A stretch of 64,000 nucleotides of DNA from Comamonadaceae bacterium UBA4962 (GTDB lineage: Bacteria; Pseudomonadota; Gammaproteobacteria; Burkholderiales; Burkholderiaceae_C): the NCBI GenBank assembly GCA_002397315.1, contig DHAE01000001.1:1-64000 (forward strand). Reading direction: 5' to 3'. Shown here in pieces: positions 62,554 to 64,000 of the stretch (position 1 is its first letter; each line of letters opens with the position of its first letter). Position numbers and translations under genes: made by a program. The notes below the pieces were generated by a model, which was not told the DNA's origin, did not search any database, and worked only from the letters and a program-made list of their open reading frames with translations.

Positions 62554-63492
62554 ATGACCACGCCCTCCATTCCCACCCCGCCCGACGCCGCCCAGGTGGC
62601 GGCGGCCACGGTGGCCCCCGCCGCCGGCAACGCCTCCACGGTGCGCACCCCCTGGCGCGAGTTCTGGCGCAAGTTCAAGAAGCAGCACGTCGCGGTGGCC
62701 GCGCTGGTGTTCGTCGTGCTGCTCGTCGCCATGGCCGTGCTGGCCCCGGTGATCGTGCCGTTCGACGCCGAGAACTTCTTCGACTACGACCGGATCAACG
62801 ACGGCCCCTCGGCCATGCACTGGTTCGGCGTCGATCCGCTCGGCCGCGACATCTTCAGCCGCATCCTGATGGGCGCGCGCATCTCGCTGGCCGCGGGCTT
62901 CCTCTCGGTGGCGATCGGCTGCCTGATCGGCACCACGCTGGGCCTGCTCGCCGGCTACTACGAAGGCTGGTGGGACCGCATCGTGATGCGCATCTCCGAC
63001 GTGCTGTTCGCCTTCCCCGGCATCCTGCTGGCGCTGGGCGTGGTGGCCATCCTCGGCAGCAGCATGACCAACGTGGTGGTGGCCGTGGCGGTGTTCAGCG
63101 TGCCGGCCTTCGCGCGGCTGGTGCGCGGCAACACCCTGGTGCTCAAGCAGATGACCTACATCGAATCCGCGCGCAGCATCGGCGCATCGGACTGGACCAT
63201 CATCGTGCGGCACATCCTGCCCGGCACCATCTCCTCCATCGTCGTGTACTTCACGATGCGCGTGGGCACCTCCATCATCACGGCCGCCAGCCTGTCGTTC
63301 CTCGGCATGGGTGCGCAGCCGCCGACGCCGGAGTGGGGCGCCATGCTCAACGAAGCGCGCGCCGACATGGTGAACGCGCCGCACGTCGCGCTGTTCCCGA
63401 GCCTCGCCATCTTCCTCACCGTGCTGGCCTTCAACCTGCTGGGCGACGGCCTGCGCGACGCGCTGGACCCGAAGATCGACCGCCAGACATGA
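62554..63492 (+). CDS. gsiD: Peptide ABC importer permease GsiD-like
   Basis: A 312-residue DppC/GsiD-type inner-membrane permease. A 40-residue Pro/Ala-rich cytosolic start leads to helices including VAVAALVFVVLLVAMAVLAPVI. HWFGVDPLGRDIFSRILMGARISL is the DppC hallmark. The EAA loop is ESARSIGASDWTIIVRHILPGT. LSFLGMGAQPPTPEWGAML ends the conserved part. Its stop overlaps the peptidase start (ATGA). Confidence 0.93.
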   Translation: MTTPSIPTPPDAAQVAAATVAPAAGNASTVRTPWREFWRKFKKQHVAVAALVFVVLLVAMAVLAPVIVPFDAENFFDYDRINDGPSAMHWFGVDPLGRDIFSRILMGARISLAAGFLSVAIGCLIGTTLGLLAGYYEGWWDRIVMRISDVLFAFPGILLALGVVAILGSSMTNVVVAVAVFSVPAFARLVRGNTLVLKQMTYIESARSIGASDWTIIVRHILPGTISSIVVYFTMRVGTSIITAASLSFLGMGAQPPTPEWGAMLNEARADMVNAPHVALFPSLAIFLTVLAFNLLGDGLRDALDPKIDRQT

Positions 63493-64000
63493 GCACGCGC
63501 GACATCGCGGCCACGGTGCCGCCGCGCATCGGCCTGCTGGACGCGGGACCGCTGGACGCGATCACGGACGTGGCGGGCGTCACCGTCGGCCACGCCACGC
63601 TGGCCGACGGCCCGGTGCAGACCGGCGTGACCGTCATCCACCCGCATGCGCTCGACCCGTACCGCCACAAGGTGCCCGCGGGCGCCGCCGTGATCAACGG
63701 CTTCGGCAAGAGCGTGGGTCTGGTGCAGATGGAGGAACTCGGCCAACTGGAGACGCCGATCGCGCTCACCAACACGTTCTCGGTGCCCGCCGTGGCGCAG
63801 GCGCAGATCCGCGACTGCGTGCGCGCCAACCCCGAGACGGGCCGCGCGCTGCCCACCGTCAACCCGCTGGTGCTGGAGTGCAACGACGGCTTCCTGAACG
63901 ACATCCAGCGCATGGCGATCGGCGACGACCACTACCGCGCCGCCTGCGAAGGCGCCGGGGCGCAGGTGCCCCAGGGTGCCGTGGGCGCGGGCCGCGGCAT
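63489..64000 (+). CDS. P1 (S58, DmpA/BapA)-family aminopeptidase, partial
   Basis: The first 170 or so residues are present; the gene runs off the window. ITDVAGVTVGHATLADGPVQTGVTVIHPH is the S58 signature, followed by VINGFGKSVGLVQMEELGQLETPIALTNTFSV and LVLECNDGFLND. Such enzymes are self-cleaving Ntn-like hydrolases that remove N-terminal D-, L- or beta-amino acids. The Gly-Ser cleavage site is beyond the edge. Coupling to gsiD by a 4-base overlap suggests hydrolysis of imported peptides. Confidence 0.9.
   Translation, partial: MSTRDIAATVPPRIGLLDAGPLDAITDVAGVTVGHATLADGPVQTGVTVIHPHALDPYRHKVPAGAAVINGFGKSVGLVQMEELGQLETPIALTNTFSVPAVAQAQIRDCVRANPETGRALPTVNPLVLECNDGFLNDIQRMAIGDDHYRAACEGAGAQVPQGAVGAGRG

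Overview
The window is GC-rich chromosomal DNA from a betaproteobacterium, most likely of the family Comamonadaceae (Acidovorax-like). This is inferred from gene content: catabolic HMG-CoA reductase, PhaR, EarP with an Arg32-type EF-P, NsrR/YtfE, Bug-type binding proteins, and an intergenic repeat I recall from this family. No 16S gene is present. Almost all of it is ordinary, densely packed coding sequence. Very long antisense open frames are common and are treated as GC artefacts.

Layout. 1-233: leader-proximal end of a type I-C-like CRISPR array, read leftwards, with no cas genes in view. 452-6733: housekeeping (nth, aminotransferase, slyX, aldo-keto reductase, rhlE, YciH/SUI1). 6773-8573: nitric-oxide defence module (group III truncated haemoglobin and ytfE, divergent from nsrR across a 23-bp NsrR-like operator). 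8788-13226: sugar/alcohol oxidation-type cluster (SMP-30 lactonase facing a GMC oxidoreductase-DoxX-cupin-VOC operon). 13527-15228: LysR regulator divergent from a LysE exporter. 15281-16957: metQ and serB. 17074-25261: CbiM-like membrane protein, mfd, ispD-ispF, and an envZ/ompR-type two-component system. 25492-30314: SIMPL protein, 3-hydroxybutyrate dehydrogenase, hydrolase and relA. 30428-32840: tRNA-Val followed by a lower-GC patch with two unrecognised genes, a run of RNA hairpins and a decayed reading frame. 32838-33358: two small secreted Gly/Ser-rich proteins. 33452-38854: OsmC, a TctA-like permease with a small membrane partner, catabolic mvaA, and a divergent MocR regulator with a clear operator. 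38877-43370: small secreted proteins, DJ-1/PfpI, phaR, rimO. 43666-48343: transporters (mntH, a citrate-type MFS protein, EamA) and an AraC regulator. 48455-50290: efp and its rhamnosyltransferase earP. 50287-55612: LysR divergent from a CoA-transferase/HMG-CoA-lyase operon with two Bug binding proteins. 55887-64000: RpiR regulator, iaaA, gsiABCD-like peptide/glutathione importer and the start of a DmpA-family peptidase. gsiC carries a one-base frameshift.

How the genes may work together. MvaA (mevalonate to HMG-CoA), the HMG-CoA-lyase homologue (to acetoacetate and acetyl-CoA) and 3-hydroxybutyrate dehydrogenase could form a mevalonate/HMG catabolic route, while ispD and ispF show that isoprenoids are made by the MEP pathway. 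iaaA, gsiABCD and the DmpA-type peptidase form one peptide-scavenging operon. The parts least explained by known biology are the patch next to tRNA-Val and the GMC/DoxX/SMP-30 cluster.
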